Positions 16,033-25,131 of a stretch of 64,000 bases of DNA are shown here, piece after piece. Source of the stretch: Clostridium ljungdahlii DSM 13528 (GTDB lineage Bacteria; Bacillota; Clostridia; Clostridiales; Clostridiaceae); assembly GCF_000143685.1 (NCBI RefSeq), contig NC_014328.1:1054001-1118000 (forward strand), given 5' to 3'. A program made the translations under genes and the position numbers. Every line of letters begins with the position of its first letter. The first letter of the stretch is position 1. A model generated the notes under the pieces. That model was given only the letters and a program-made list of their open reading frames with translations. It did not search any database and was not told the origin of the DNA.

Positions 16033-17866
16033 TAGTATGCCGATAGGTTCAACTGGTGCCGGCGGCGGTAATATGATTAGATTAACAGGTTTATCTTCAG
16101 GTCTTGATGTAGATGCAGTGGTAAAAAAGATGATGGCAGGAGAACAGACAAAACTTGATAAAGCACAGCAGGATCAGCAGACTACCCAGTGGAAGCAAGA
16201 GGCATATCAAGATATCATTAAAAATATAAAAGATTTGCAAAGTAGTTTTTTTGATTCAGGAACTTCAGATAAAAATATTTTGTCACAATCAAATTTTGCA
16301 CCATTTACTGTAAGTGATGCTAATGGAGCATCTACAGTAGATACATCGGTGGCAACCTTTAATCCGATGGTTGGAGCACAGACAGGAAAATACTCAATAT
16401 CAGTTACTCAATTAGCTAAAGGTGCAGGAGTAACTAATACGTTAGCGGCGGGGACAAAACTTACTACAAAATTAACTGACATAACAGGTACAACTGCAGA
16501 GGGAACAGAAGCGACTAGTTTAAAGAAAGTTATTACTTTAACAGTAAATACAGGTGCTAGCGATGTAAATATTACCTTAGATAATACAGATGGAAACGCT
16601 TCAGTAGGAGATTTAGTTAATGCAATAAATAATCAAAGTGGAGGTAGTGTGAAAGCGAAATTTAGCGAACTTACAGGACAATTTGCTTTATCTTCATCTG
16701 GTACAGGTAAATCTTCAACTTTAACGATAAAAAGTGGAACTACAGCTTCACTTTCTAGTATAATTGGATTTTCCACTGATGTTGTTTCAAATAAGGGAAC
16801 AGGAACAACTACTAATACTGTTACAAAAGATGGTGTAACTACGACAACTACTGTAACTGAAGGAGATTGGGAAATTACCAGTGAAAGTGCAAGTAACTAT
16901 AAGGTTACAGATGCTGCAAAAGTTGTAATTCAAAATTCTCAAAATGCAGATGTAACTATTACTGTTCCAGGCGGTAGTCCTGTTACTTTAAATGGTACAA
17001 ATGGTAATGCACAGTCTACTAATAATTTTACTATAGATGGAGTGAGCTATGTGCTGTCAAGTGAGGGCAATGCATCAGTAAATATTGGTTCAGATACGGG
17101 CAAGGTATATGATAAAATTAAATCATTTATTGATAAATATAATGATATAGTAGATGATATCCAAAAAAAACTCACTGAAAAGCCAAACAAGGACTATAAA
17201 CCTTTGACAGATGCACAAAAAGCTCAAATGACTACTTCGCAGATTACAGCTTGGGAAACTAAAGCTAAAGCTGGCATTCTTTGGAATGATGATAATCTTG
17301 AAACTATGCTCAATGATTTGTCTACGGCATTTACTACGGCAGTAAATAATGTTGGTCTTTCGTTAGGTCGTTATGGCAGTAATAATTTTGGTATAGATAC
17401 ATCTAAAGATTATACTACACCTTCTCATATTGATATAGTTGATCCAGAACAATTAAAAACGGCTATAGCAACTAAAGGTGATCAAATATCCAAAATGTTT
17501 ACCAATATATCTGCTATTTCAAATACTGCAGAATATGGCAGCAGCCTTACACAGTATAAAGAAGATGGAATTTTTACTAGAATTTCAAAGATACTTCAAA
17601 AAAATGTTGGTTATGTAAACACTACATTTAATAGTGCAGTACTGACATCTTATGCAAATAAGCAGTACGATTTTACTCTTACAGGAACTGGAGGAAAAAA
17701 TACACTTCCAGACCAATTATATGAACAGCAGCTTAAGATAAAAGATATTAAAAGTAAAATGAGTACAGATCAGGAAAAATATTATCAGCAATTCTCCAAG
17801 CTTGAAACTGCTATGGATAGGTTAAATTCTCAGCAGTTACAGTTATCTTCTATGCTTGGAAACTAA
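16022..17866 (+). CDS. fliD: Filament cap protein FliD, copy 2
   Basis: The 614-residue paralogue of the FliD at 12406 has the same N-terminal plan (SMPIGSTGAGGG, then MIRLTGLSSGLDVDAVVKKM) and C-terminal plan (LPDQLYEQQLKIKDIKSKM, then RLNSQQLQL). The central domain is shorter and differs in sequence, so the exposed part of the cap would differ. GAAGGAGGAG lies at the end of the flagellin remnant, 7-8 bases before the ATG. Expression is expected to follow the flagellin-type promoter and leader upstream. Confidence 0.93.
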   Translation: MSDSSMPIGSTGAGGGNMIRLTGLSSGLDVDAVVKKMMAGEQTKLDKAQQDQQTTQWKQEAYQDIIKNIKDLQSSFFDSGTSDKNILSQSNFAPFTVSDANGASTVDTSVATFNPMVGAQTGKYSISVTQLAKGAGVTNTLAAGTKLTTKLTDITGTTAEGTEATSLKKVITLTVNTGASDVNITLDNTDGNASVGDLVNAINNQSGGSVKAKFSELTGQFALSSSGTGKSSTLTIKSGTTASLSSIIGFSTDVVSNKGTGTTTNTVTKDGVTTTTTVTEGDWEITSESASNYKVTDAAKVVIQNSQNADVTITVPGGSPVTLNGTNGNAQSTNNFTIDGVSYVLSSEGNASVNIGSDTGKVYDKIKSFIDKYNDIVDDIQKKLTEKPNKDYKPLTDAQKAQMTTSQITAWETKAKAGILWNDDNLETMLNDLSTAFTTAVNNVGLSLGRYGSNNFGIDTSKDYTTPSHIDIVDPEQLKTAIATKGDQISKMFTNISAISNTAEYGSSLTQYKEDGIFTRISKILQKNVGYVNTTFNSAVLTSYANKQYDFTLTGTGGKNTLPDQLYEQQLKIKDIKSKMSTDQEKYYQQFSKLETAMDRLNSQQLQLSSMLGN

Positions 17867-17890
17867 TATAAAAATTAAAATGGAGAATAA

Positions 17891-18232
17891 ATGATGGAAG
17901 TGGATTTAAAAAAAGCTATGGAGAATTTGAGGGATGTCACTTGCGAGCTTATTGATAAACTTCAGAAGGATGATTATGATGCTTTGGAAGGTATAATTGA
18001 TAAGAGACAGAAATTATTAAATGATTTAGAAAAGATGCATTGTACAATAGAGCAGTATGGCAGTCCAGTCAAACAATTTGAAATAATTGCTTTTCAGAAT
18101 AAATTATCAAAAATGATGTTTGAAAAGAAAAAGGACTTAAGAGAAAAAATTGATGATATATCTAAAAGGAAGGCTTCGACGAAAGGTTACTATAAGCATA
18201 TAGGTACAAATATATTTAGCAAGAAAATATAA
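17891..18232 (+). CDS. FliT-like small flagellar protein, copy 2
   Basis: The 113-residue helical paralogue of the protein at 14820 has the same basic C-terminal tail (KRKASTKGYYKH, ending NIFSKKI) and follows the second fliD by 24 bases. Tandem starts at 17891 and 17894 are both compatible with GGAG at 17882. The duplicated fliD-FliT-like pair supports a chaperone-client relation, each cap with its own partner. This is an inference from position and size. Confidence 0.7.
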   Translation: MMEVDLKKAMENLRDVTCELIDKLQKDDYDALEGIIDKRQKLLNDLEKMHCTIEQYGSPVKQFEIIAFQNKLSKMMFEKKKDLREKIDDISKRKASTKGYYKHIGTNIFSKKI

Positions 18233-18282
18233 TTAAATTATAGAAATAAATAAAAAATCAATTAAAAAGTCGAAAAAAGTAG

Positions 18283-18309
18283 TAAAGTAAATAGAAATAA
18301 CAACGATAA
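18283..18309 (+). promoter_or_regulatory. Sigma28-type promoter of flagellin gene fliC1
   Basis: TAAA (18283-18286), 15-base spacer, AACGATAA (18302-18309). It implies a 5' leader of roughly 195 bases carrying the palindromic repeat and the CsrA-type hairpin. Confidence 0.7.
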
Positions 18310-18310
18310 A

Positions 18311-18432
18311 ATAAATAACAAAGCGCAAAGTAAAAAACAAAGTACAAAGAACAAATAACAAAAAATGAAGATTTTCAGCATTAGCTGAAAATTAACCTAA
18401 TTTGAACTTTGATATTTAAACTTTGAACTTTA
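18311..18432 (+). repeat. Palindromic leader repeat, copy C
   Basis: Same layout as copy B: ACAAATAACAAAAAATGAAG, a perfect hairpin ATTTTCAGC/GCTGAAAAT (18371-18379 with 18384-18392), then ACCTAATTTGAACTTTGATATT and TTTGAACTTT. The stem bases CAGC/GCTG replace CGG/CCG of copy B, so pairing is kept while sequence changes. Confidence 0.75.
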
Positions 18433-18440
18433 ATTAGTTA

Positions 18441-18504
18441 GTAAACCTTCGGGTTTAACTATAAATAAACAAAGGGCAAGGATGCCCGTTAAAATTCAAG
18501 GAGG
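18441..18504 (+). promoter_or_regulatory. fliC1 leader: hairpin, CsrA-type AGGA hairpin and ribosome binding site
   Basis: TAAACC/GGTTTA form a small hairpin (18442-18457). GGGC-AAGGAT-GCCC at 18474-18487 presents AGGA in the loop, the CsrA recognition element. CAAGGAGG at 18497-18504 is the ribosome binding site and also holds AGGA. The two-site layout is that of the Bacillus subtilis hag leader, where CsrA blocks translation and FliW relieves it. Binding here is inferred. Confidence 0.7.
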
Positions 18505-18512
18505 AATTTATT

Positions 18513-20225
18513 ATGATAATTAATCACAACTTACAAGCAAATAATGCCATAAGGAACATGAACATCAATTCAAACAATGCAAGCAAATCAATGCAAAAAC
18601 TTTCATCAGGTCTTAGAATCAACAGTGCAGCAGATGATGCAGCGGGACTAGCAATATCTGAAAAAATGAGAGGCCAGATAAATGGTCTTGATCAAGCAGC
18701 TTCTAACTCACAAGATGCTATATCAATGGTTCAAACAGCTGAAGGTGCTTTAAATGAGACAACTTCAATTCTTCAAAGAATGAGACAACTTGCTAACCAG
18801 TCAGCAAATGGTACAAACGTTACTGTTGATAGACAATCTATACAGACAGAAATGAATCAATTGACATCAGAAATTAACAGAATTGGTAATACTACAGAAT
18901 TCAATACTCAGTCACTTTTGAAAGGTGATGGTTCTGTTAAGGTTGCTGGTTCAGGCTTAACTACTGGAGTTGGTAATTTTACTGGCGGTGTAGATCCTTC
19001 AAAGACTGCAGCAACTCAAACTAATACCATAACAGCAACAGCAACAGCAGCAGATACTTATACTGTTACACTTAACGGACAAGCACTTACAGTTACTTTT
19101 GCAGCATCAAATGCTGGTGGACAAGCAGCTCAGGCTGTATATAATGTAACAGGAACAGCAGCTACTGTTAATCTTGAATCAACTGCAACAGTAAATGGTG
19201 CAGCAACTGGAATAAGAACAGCACTTCAAGATATGATTGATAATAATTCAGCTTTAAAAGGAAACTATACAGTAACAGGTAATGGTGCTAATGTTACTAT
19301 TACAGCAGTTTCAGGTGGAACATTTGATGGTGCAGCTGGTATTATAGGAGCATCAGCAAAATCTGGTACGACTCTTGCTGGAACAGCTGCAGGAAACACA
19401 GGAACAACTAGTACAGGAACAGCTGCGGCTGCTACTATTACTATAGGTGGTACTTATTCAGCTTATATTGGAACTGGTATGACAATTGACAATCAACAAG
19501 TTGAATTCTATGATGGTACTAAAGGTGCTTATACTGGTTCTGCAATTGGTGTTGATTTAGCAGGACTTTCAACGGCAGATGATATTTCTAAAGCAATAAT
19601 TGCACAGGCTGGACCAAAGCTTTCAGGTGTTACACTTGCTACAGGTGGTGGTGCTGGAAAAGTTACTATTTCAGCTGCAGATCCAGGAGTTGCAGGAAAT
19701 CAAATAAAAGTACAAGATGGAAGTATTCAGCAAAATTTCAAGACTACAATGCAAGTAGGAGCAAATATGGGACAGACATTTGAAATATCTATAGCAGATA
19801 TGAGATCAAATGCTCTTGGAATTGCTGGTACAGCTGGTGCATCCGTTGCAGGAGTTGCAGGTGCTAAATTTACATCAACAAATGTTGTTACGGATGGAAC
19901 TAGTGCTACATTAAGAGAAGCATCCCTTGATGTATCAACAACTGATACTGCTACAGCTGCCCTTAAAGTATTAGATAATGCTACAGCTGCAGTTTCAGCT
20001 CAGAGATCACAACTTGGTGCTTACCAAAATAGATTAGAGCACACTATAGCAAACCTTGGTACATCTTCAGAAAACTTAACATCAGCAGAGTCAAGAATTA
20101 GAGATGTTGATATGGCAAAAGAAATGTCAGCATTCTCAAAGAACAATATTTTATCTCAAGCTGCTCAGGCTATGCTTGCTCAAGCTAACCAACAGCCGCA
20201 GCAGGTTCTTCAGTTATTGAGATAA
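18513..20225 (+). CDS. fliC: Flagellin, copy 1
   Basis: This is the filament subunit, 570 residues. The N-terminal D0/D1 region ([19 protein letters not shown], then [20 protein letters not shown]) and C-terminal D1/D0 region (RDVDMAKEMSAFSKNNIL, ending [11 protein letters not shown]) are intact. The centre (about 140-470) is Ala/Gly/Thr-rich and exposed, with many Ser and Thr residues that could carry glycans. The neighbouring modification genes fit this. The leader has the CsrA-type hairpin and the gene ends in a strong terminator, giving a monocistronic unit. Confidence 0.97.
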   Translation: MIINHNLQANNAIRNMNINSNNASKSMQKLSSGLRINSAADDAAGLAISEKMRGQINGLDQAASNSQDAISMVQTAEGALNETTSILQRMRQLANQSANGTNVTVDRQSIQTEMNQLTSEINRIGNTTEFNTQSLLKGDGSVKVAGSGLTTGVGNFTGGVDPSKTAATQTNTITATATAADTYTVTLNGQALTVTFAASNAGGQAAQAVYNVTGTAATVNLESTATVNGAATGIRTALQDMIDNNSALKGNYTVTGNGANVTITAVSGGTFDGAAGIIGASAKSGTTLAGTAAGNTGTTSTGTAAAATITIGGTYSAYIGTGMTIDNQQVEFYDGTKGAYTGSAIGVDLAGLSTADDISKAIIAQAGPKLSGVTLATGGGAGKVTISAADPGVAGNQIKVQDGSIQQNFKTTMQVGANMGQTFEISIADMRSNALGIAGTAGASVAGVAGAKFTSTNVVTDGTSATLREASLDVSTTDTATAALKVLDNATAAVSAQRSQLGAYQNRLEHTIANLGTSSENLTSAESRIRDVDMAKEMSAFSKNNILSQAAQAMLAQANQQPQQVLQLLR

Positions 20226-20266
20226 ACAGTTAACCTAATTTAGTTACAAGTGAATTAATTACTATT

Positions 20267-20302
20267 AATAAGGGTGGAGTTTGTATTCCACCCTTATTTA
20301 AT
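20267..20302 (+). terminator. Rho-independent terminator after fliC1
   Basis: A 12-bp stem AATAAGGGTGGA (20267-20278) pairs with 20287-20298 around an 8-base loop and is followed by TTTAAT. Confidence 0.9.
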
Positions 20303-20383
20303 ACAAAATATTAATTTTTTAGAAAGTTAAAGTATTTAATTCTGTAAAAAATTAATATCAAAACTTCAAGAGGGGTTGAAATT

Positions 20384-22270
20384 ATGAAAATCACGGCATG
20401 TTTAATAACAAAGAATGAAGAAAAAAATATTAAAAAGTGTATTGAAAGCTTTAAAGAAGTCGTAGATCAAATAATTGTCGTAGATACTGGCTCAATAGAT
20501 AATACAATTAGCATAGCAAAAGAATATGGTGCTGAAATATATAATTATGTTTGGAATGATGACTTTTCTCAGCCGAGGAATTTAGCTCTTTCTAGAGCAA
20601 AAGGTGACTGGATAATATTTTTGGATGCAGATGAGTATTTTTATGGAGATACTAGTAAAAATATACTTAAGATTATTAAAAGTATTGATAATAGTAAAAA
20701 CATAGTTGGAATATATTGTCCTCGAATAAATATTGACACTGTAAAAAATATTAAAGTTACAGATTATATGGTGCGAATATTTAGAAATAAGGAATCTATG
20801 GGATACCTGGGCAGGATTCATGAAAATGTATATGATAATGGAAAAAAGATAGATTGCTTTACTGCAGATAAAAAAGATATAACTATTTATCATACAGGTT
20901 ATTCTTCTGAAATCCTTAAAAGCAAATATGAAAGAAATTTATTTTTATTACAAAAAGATGTAGATGAAGGAAAAGCTACAGCTGAAACTTATTTCTATTT
21001 TGGTGACTGCTATTTTTCACTTGAAAATTATGAACTGGCAATAAAATATATGAAAATGTATATTGATAGTGGTGAAGAAAATGGGGGATATAATACAAAA
21101 CCATATTATATAACCATAGCTTCAATGATGATGTTAAATTCACCTTATGAGTCTGTAAGAAAAGTAATTGATGAAGCCATAGCAAAAAAAACTAGTTATC
21201 CTGAGTTCTATAGGCTTTGGGCATCTTTAGAACATGTTTATGGAAGTTATGATAAATCACTTGAACTTTATAAAAAAGCATTTGAACTTAATGAAAAGTA
21301 CAATGATATAGAACATAATAATTTTGAGGCCAATATATATAATGCCTATTATAATATGGGAAGGCTTTATGAACTTGAAAATGATAACATCAATGCACTT
21401 GAGTATCAGGTTAAGTCCTTAGAGCAAAATAAATATTTTGATGGGGCATTTCAGTGTTTGTTAGGATTAATAAGAAATGAAAATTATTCTGATATAATTT
21501 TATTTATTAACAGTATTTATGATATTAATAATGAGAAAGACATTGAATTTTTGGTTAACCAAACAGCAAAAGTTAAATTAGGGAAAGTACTTTATTATTA
21601 CGAAAACATAAGGTTAAATAAATTTAAAAAAGAAGATAATAAAATAATGTTTGCCTTATACTCAAACGAAAATTACGAAGAAGCATATAAATATTTTTCT
21701 AAGTGCTATTTTGATGAGTGGAGTTATACCTGGAGTCAGTTTTCAGTGCTGTCTGCACTTTTGAGTAAAGATGTTAAATTAGTAGAAGAAATAAAAAATT
21801 ATGTAAAGCCATCTCTTAAAAGAATCATTGAAGGGTACTTAGGAAATAAAAATGTAAAATTTATTAAAGAAGATAAAGGTGATTATTTAAGATTGCTGAA
21901 AGAAATAGTATTAGTTAAAGGAAATTCTATTGAATTAAAAAAATTTATTGAATTAAAAAGTAATTTTGAGGAAAATATATCTTCTAGTATAGGAAATATA
22001 TTGTTTGAATGCAAACAGTATATTGAAGCTGTAAATAACTATAATGATTCGCTGAAAGATGCAGGTATGTATTATGGTATGGCATGTAAATGTGCTGGAG
22101 TATGTTATTTTAAAATGAAGAATTATAAGAAGAGCATGGAATATATGCAAAAGGCTGTAGAAAAAGAATATAAACCTAAAGAAGTAAAACAATATTTAAT
22201 CTGGCTGGAGAAAAAAGTAACTGATCAAAAATTAAAAATAGAAGCAAAAGAATTACTTAATAATTTTTAG
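20384..22270 (+). CDS. Family 2 glycosyltransferase with TPR tail
   Basis: The N-terminal GT-A domain (about 1-220) starts KITACLITKNEEKNIKKCI, has VVDTGSIDNT near 32-41 for nucleotide-sugar binding and the metal-binding D81-A-D83 (LDADEYF). The remaining 400 residues are helical repeats of TPR type, for example SYDKSLELYKKAFEL and YNMGRLYELENDNINALEY. This architecture occurs in SPINDLY/flagellin-modification enzymes where the TPRs hold the acceptor protein. Its place directly after flagellin suggests flagellin O-glycosylation. The sugar is unknown. GAGGGG precedes the ATG. Confidence 0.85.
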   Translation: MKITACLITKNEEKNIKKCIESFKEVVDQIIVVDTGSIDNTISIAKEYGAEIYNYVWNDDFSQPRNLALSRAKGDWIIFLDADEYFYGDTSKNILKIIKSIDNSKNIVGIYCPRINIDTVKNIKVTDYMVRIFRNKESMGYLGRIHENVYDNGKKIDCFTADKKDITIYHTGYSSEILKSKYERNLFLLQKDVDEGKATAETYFYFGDCYFSLENYELAIKYMKMYIDSGEENGGYNTKPYYITIASMMMLNSPYESVRKVIDEAIAKKTSYPEFYRLWASLEHVYGSYDKSLELYKKAFELNEKYNDIEHNNFEANIYNAYYNMGRLYELENDNINALEYQVKSLEQNKYFDGAFQCLLGLIRNENYSDIILFINSIYDINNEKDIEFLVNQTAKVKLGKVLYYYENIRLNKFKKEDNKIMFALYSNENYEEAYKYFSKCYFDEWSYTWSQFSVLSALLSKDVKLVEEIKNYVKPSLKRIIEGYLGNKNVKFIKEDKGDYLRLLKEIVLVKGNSIELKKFIELKSNFEENISSSIGNILFECKQYIEAVNNYNDSLKDAGMYYGMACKCAGVCYFKMKNYKKSMEYMQKAVEKEYKPKEVKQYLIWLEKKVTDQKLKIEAKELLNNF

Positions 22271-22286
22271 AGAGGAAGTAAAAGAC

Positions 22287-23858
22287 ATGGCGAACTATCT
22301 AAAAATAGCAAATATAAGTATAGATAATAGAAGTGCAGTATTCAATAATTTATATGATGATTTAATAAATAAATATTTACAGGATACAAAACTTAACGCA
22401 GTACTAGAATGTATATCAATAAATGATTTGGAAAATTTAAATGATTATGATGCAATTATTATTAAAAATGAAGATATAGATAGATTTAAAACTACCTTTA
22501 ATATAAAAAGTATAGAAACAGAGGAGACTAAAATAATAGTCTTAAATGATACAAAAAATAATTTTAATAACATGCTTTTAGGTATAAGAAAATTATATTA
22601 TCTTCCCATTGTTGAAGCTGCAGATAAAATAATTTCTGTAAATATTCAAAACTTAAAATATGATATTTCTAAAGATAAGTTAGAGTGGATGTATGAACAG
22701 CTTCAAATATCACTTCAAATATTGATTAATAATGGATATAAAATAAACGTATTTTCACTTAGTAACAATGAGGATATATTGATAAACAATAAGCTATGTG
22801 AAGAATTTGCATATCAATTTCAAAATGATAACATTAAATATGTTGGGAATATAGAAAGCAGTGAAAAATTTGTTGAACTAATTAATGAGTCTTTGTTTTT
22901 TATAAATTTATCTATGGAGGCCAATATATTATGTACTTCATTTAAGAAAACATTTATTACATTTAAGCTAGATGAAGAGTTTGAGGATTTCCTTAGTTAT
23001 TTTGAATTAGAAAATATGGCATTTGGTGCAGATGAATTTAATGCTGGAGAAATGTTGAAAAAGGTAGAAAAATTAAAGAGTTTTCTTGAATCAGAAGTTA
23101 TTGATAATAAAATAGAAAGTATATTTGATAAAAATAAAACATTCTTTTATGATGAATTGGTTAACATTAAACCTAAAAAATTGTTTAAAGACAGCAGGTT
23201 AGATACAGATGAAAATAGAGTTTATAATAATGGTGGGAAACGAAAAAAGAAAAAACCATTTATCTATAAACTAGATAAAAATAGTGCAAATAAATTAGAA
23301 CTTGGCTGTGGTAAAAATCCTATGCCCGGCTGGATTCATTTGGATTACATGGAGTTACAAGGAGTAGATGTGGTAGCAAATCTTGATACATGCGATGAGG
23401 TGCCGCTTCCTTTTGAGGATAATACTATAGATGAATTTTTTGGCAGTCATGTAATAGAACATATTTCAAAACCATTACCTATGATGGAAGAGCTTCATAG
23501 AATTGCAAAACCAGGAGCAAGGGCTTTATTTAAGTGTCCATATGGTTCTAGTGATGATGCCTTTGAAAATCCTACCCATGTAAGGCAGTATTTTTTACAT
23601 TCTTATGGGTATTTTTCGCAGCCCTATTATTGGAGAGAAGATTATGGATACAAGGGAGACTGGAAAGTAGAAAAAATATATCTTGTCGTAAGTAAAAAAA
23701 GATATGAAGGTAAAACATTAGATGAAATAATGTATGAAGTTAACACTTTTAGAAATGTAGTTATAGAAATGACAGTAGAACTAAGTGCAGTAAAACCAAT
23801 TAGAGAACCTAAAAGGGAATTACAGACACCTGATAATATTGAATTTGTATTTGTATAG
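22287..23858 (+). CDS. Chimeric protein: unknown N-terminal domain plus SAM methyltransferase
   Basis: The C-terminal part (from about residue 330) is a type-11 class I methyltransferase. It has the SAM-binding KLELGCGKNPMPGWIHLDY near 336-354, then LPFEDNTIDEFFGSHVIEHI and GARALFKCPYG. The N-terminal 300 residues are Asn/Ile/Lys-rich with a Rossmann-like pattern. KINVFSLSNNEDILINN followed by an INLSMEANILCTSF stretch weakly recalls polysaccharide pyruvyl transferase folds, but I cannot confirm this. It lies 17 bases after the TPR glycosyltransferase. Methylation of the flagellin glycan is a reasonable guess. Confidence 0.75.
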   Translation: MANYLKIANISIDNRSAVFNNLYDDLINKYLQDTKLNAVLECISINDLENLNDYDAIIIKNEDIDRFKTTFNIKSIETEETKIIVLNDTKNNFNNMLLGIRKLYYLPIVEAADKIISVNIQNLKYDISKDKLEWMYEQLQISLQILINNGYKINVFSLSNNEDILINNKLCEEFAYQFQNDNIKYVGNIESSEKFVELINESLFFINLSMEANILCTSFKKTFITFKLDEEFEDFLSYFELENMAFGADEFNAGEMLKKVEKLKSFLESEVIDNKIESIFDKNKTFFYDELVNIKPKKLFKDSRLDTDENRVYNNGGKRKKKKPFIYKLDKNSANKLELGCGKNPMPGWIHLDYMELQGVDVVANLDTCDEVPLPFEDNTIDEFFGSHVIEHISKPLPMMEELHRIAKPGARALFKCPYGSSDDAFENPTHVRQYFLHSYGYFSQPYYWREDYGYKGDWKVEKIYLVVSKKRYEGKTLDEIMYEVNTFRNVVIEMTVELSAVKPIREPKRELQTPDNIEFVFV

Positions 23859-23875
23859 AATAAGAGGTAAGTATC

Positions 23876-25018
23876 ATGGCAAAAGATTATGATTTTTATG
23901 TGAACGCTCAATCCAGTATTTATAAAAGTGTTGATAGAAAATTAAAAGTTTATTTTTCAGAACCAGATAGCGGTATAAATAATAATACGGGGATTTTATT
24001 ATTAATCCCTGGATTTGGTGCAAATTCTAATTCAAACATATATAGAAAAATGAGACGTGATTTTTCAGATAAATATAATTTAGTGGTTTTGTCTTGTGAT
24101 TATTTTGGATATGAATTTATGCAGAACATGCCATTTTTTATTGAAAAAAATATATTGGAAATTAGCGTTAATAATGAATTTGTTAATTATAATAGTTCAC
24201 TAATTAATAATTTAATGGATGAATTAATGAAATCTCCTAAGGAAAGTCTAACGTTAAGCGGAAGACTAAAAATTCATGAAAAGCCTGAATATTGCTGTGA
24301 TATGGGATTAATGCAGGCTATTGATAATATTACAGCAGTTCTTTCAGTTATATCTATTATTTATGATAATGATCTTAAATTTAATACTAAGAAAATATTA
24401 ATTTATGGTAATTCTCATGGCTCCTATTTATCCTATTTATGTAATGCTTTTGCACCAGAGTTGTTTTCTCTTATAATTGACACAGCAGCATATACATATC
24501 CAAAGTATATAAAAAAAAGACAGCCTTGGTTTATAAAGTATAATAATTCTATATTTAGAACTAATGACAGATGTATTGAGAAAAGTATAAAAATACAATT
24601 TGATATTAACTATATTATATCTAAGTTGTTCTATGATTTAGATATTTTAAAACTTGATGTTTTATATAATCAATTCAATAATAAATGTAAAATTATATCT
24701 TTTCATGGAACTAATGATGATCTAACGCCTATCAGTGAAAAAAGAAAGTTTTGCGGTTCAATAGATAATTGTAAGTTGAATGAAATTATTGAAATTGGTG
24801 CAAGTAAATCTGATAGCTCCATATTTCAAAATGATCATCATGACATAGGAGTAAACTTTATTAGTTTATTTGATAAGATTATGAATGAATACAATAGTAC
24901 ATTTAAAATTTCAGAATATTTAGATCTTAAGAATGAGTATATTTATAGCACAATGAAAAATGAATATAAAATAAGTTATAAAGATATTTTTCCAAGATTA
25001 ATTATTAATTCAATATAA
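23876..25018 (+). CDS. DUF2920-type alpha/beta hydrolase
   Basis: A 380-residue protein with an alpha/beta hydrolase core: oxyanion region LLIPGFGANSNSNIY (about 40-54), nucleophile motif G-N-S180-H-G, an acid candidate in FHGTNDDLTP (near 281-290) and His in NDHHDIG near 324. The pattern matches the DUF2920 family, which is known from flagellin-glycosylation loci of Campylobacter and Helicobacter. The substrate is unknown. Acyl transfer to or removal from a flagellar sugar would fit the context. Confidence 0.75.
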   Translation: MAKDYDFYVNAQSSIYKSVDRKLKVYFSEPDSGINNNTGILLLIPGFGANSNSNIYRKMRRDFSDKYNLVVLSCDYFGYEFMQNMPFFIEKNILEISVNNEFVNYNSSLINNLMDELMKSPKESLTLSGRLKIHEKPEYCCDMGLMQAIDNITAVLSVISIIYDNDLKFNTKKILIYGNSHGSYLSYLCNAFAPELFSLIIDTAAYTYPKYIKKRQPWFIKYNNSIFRTNDRCIEKSIKIQFDINYIISKLFYDLDILKLDVLYNQFNNKCKIISFHGTNDDLTPISEKRKFCGSIDNCKLNEIIEIGASKSDSSIFQNDHHDIGVNFISLFDKIMNEYNSTFKISEYLDLKNEYIYSTMKNEYKISYKDIFPRLIINSI

Positions 25019-25019
25019 T

Positions 25020-25106
25020 CAAAATATGTGAAAAGCTATTTGCAAAGAAGATGGATCGGATATAAATGAGTTTGTAGATGAAATTGAATTAAAATATGTA
25101 AATGTT
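25020..25106 (+). pseudogene. Fragment of a Maf-like gene (duplicate of 26633-26716)
   Basis: About 84 bases are nearly identical to an internal part of the gene at 26463 (the stretch encoding MWKAICKEDGSDIDEFVDEI), but out of any long frame. It appears to be the scar of a deleted paralogue that once preceded fliB. Confidence 0.75.
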
Positions 25107-25131
25107 CAATTTATGATTAGAGGTGAATAGG

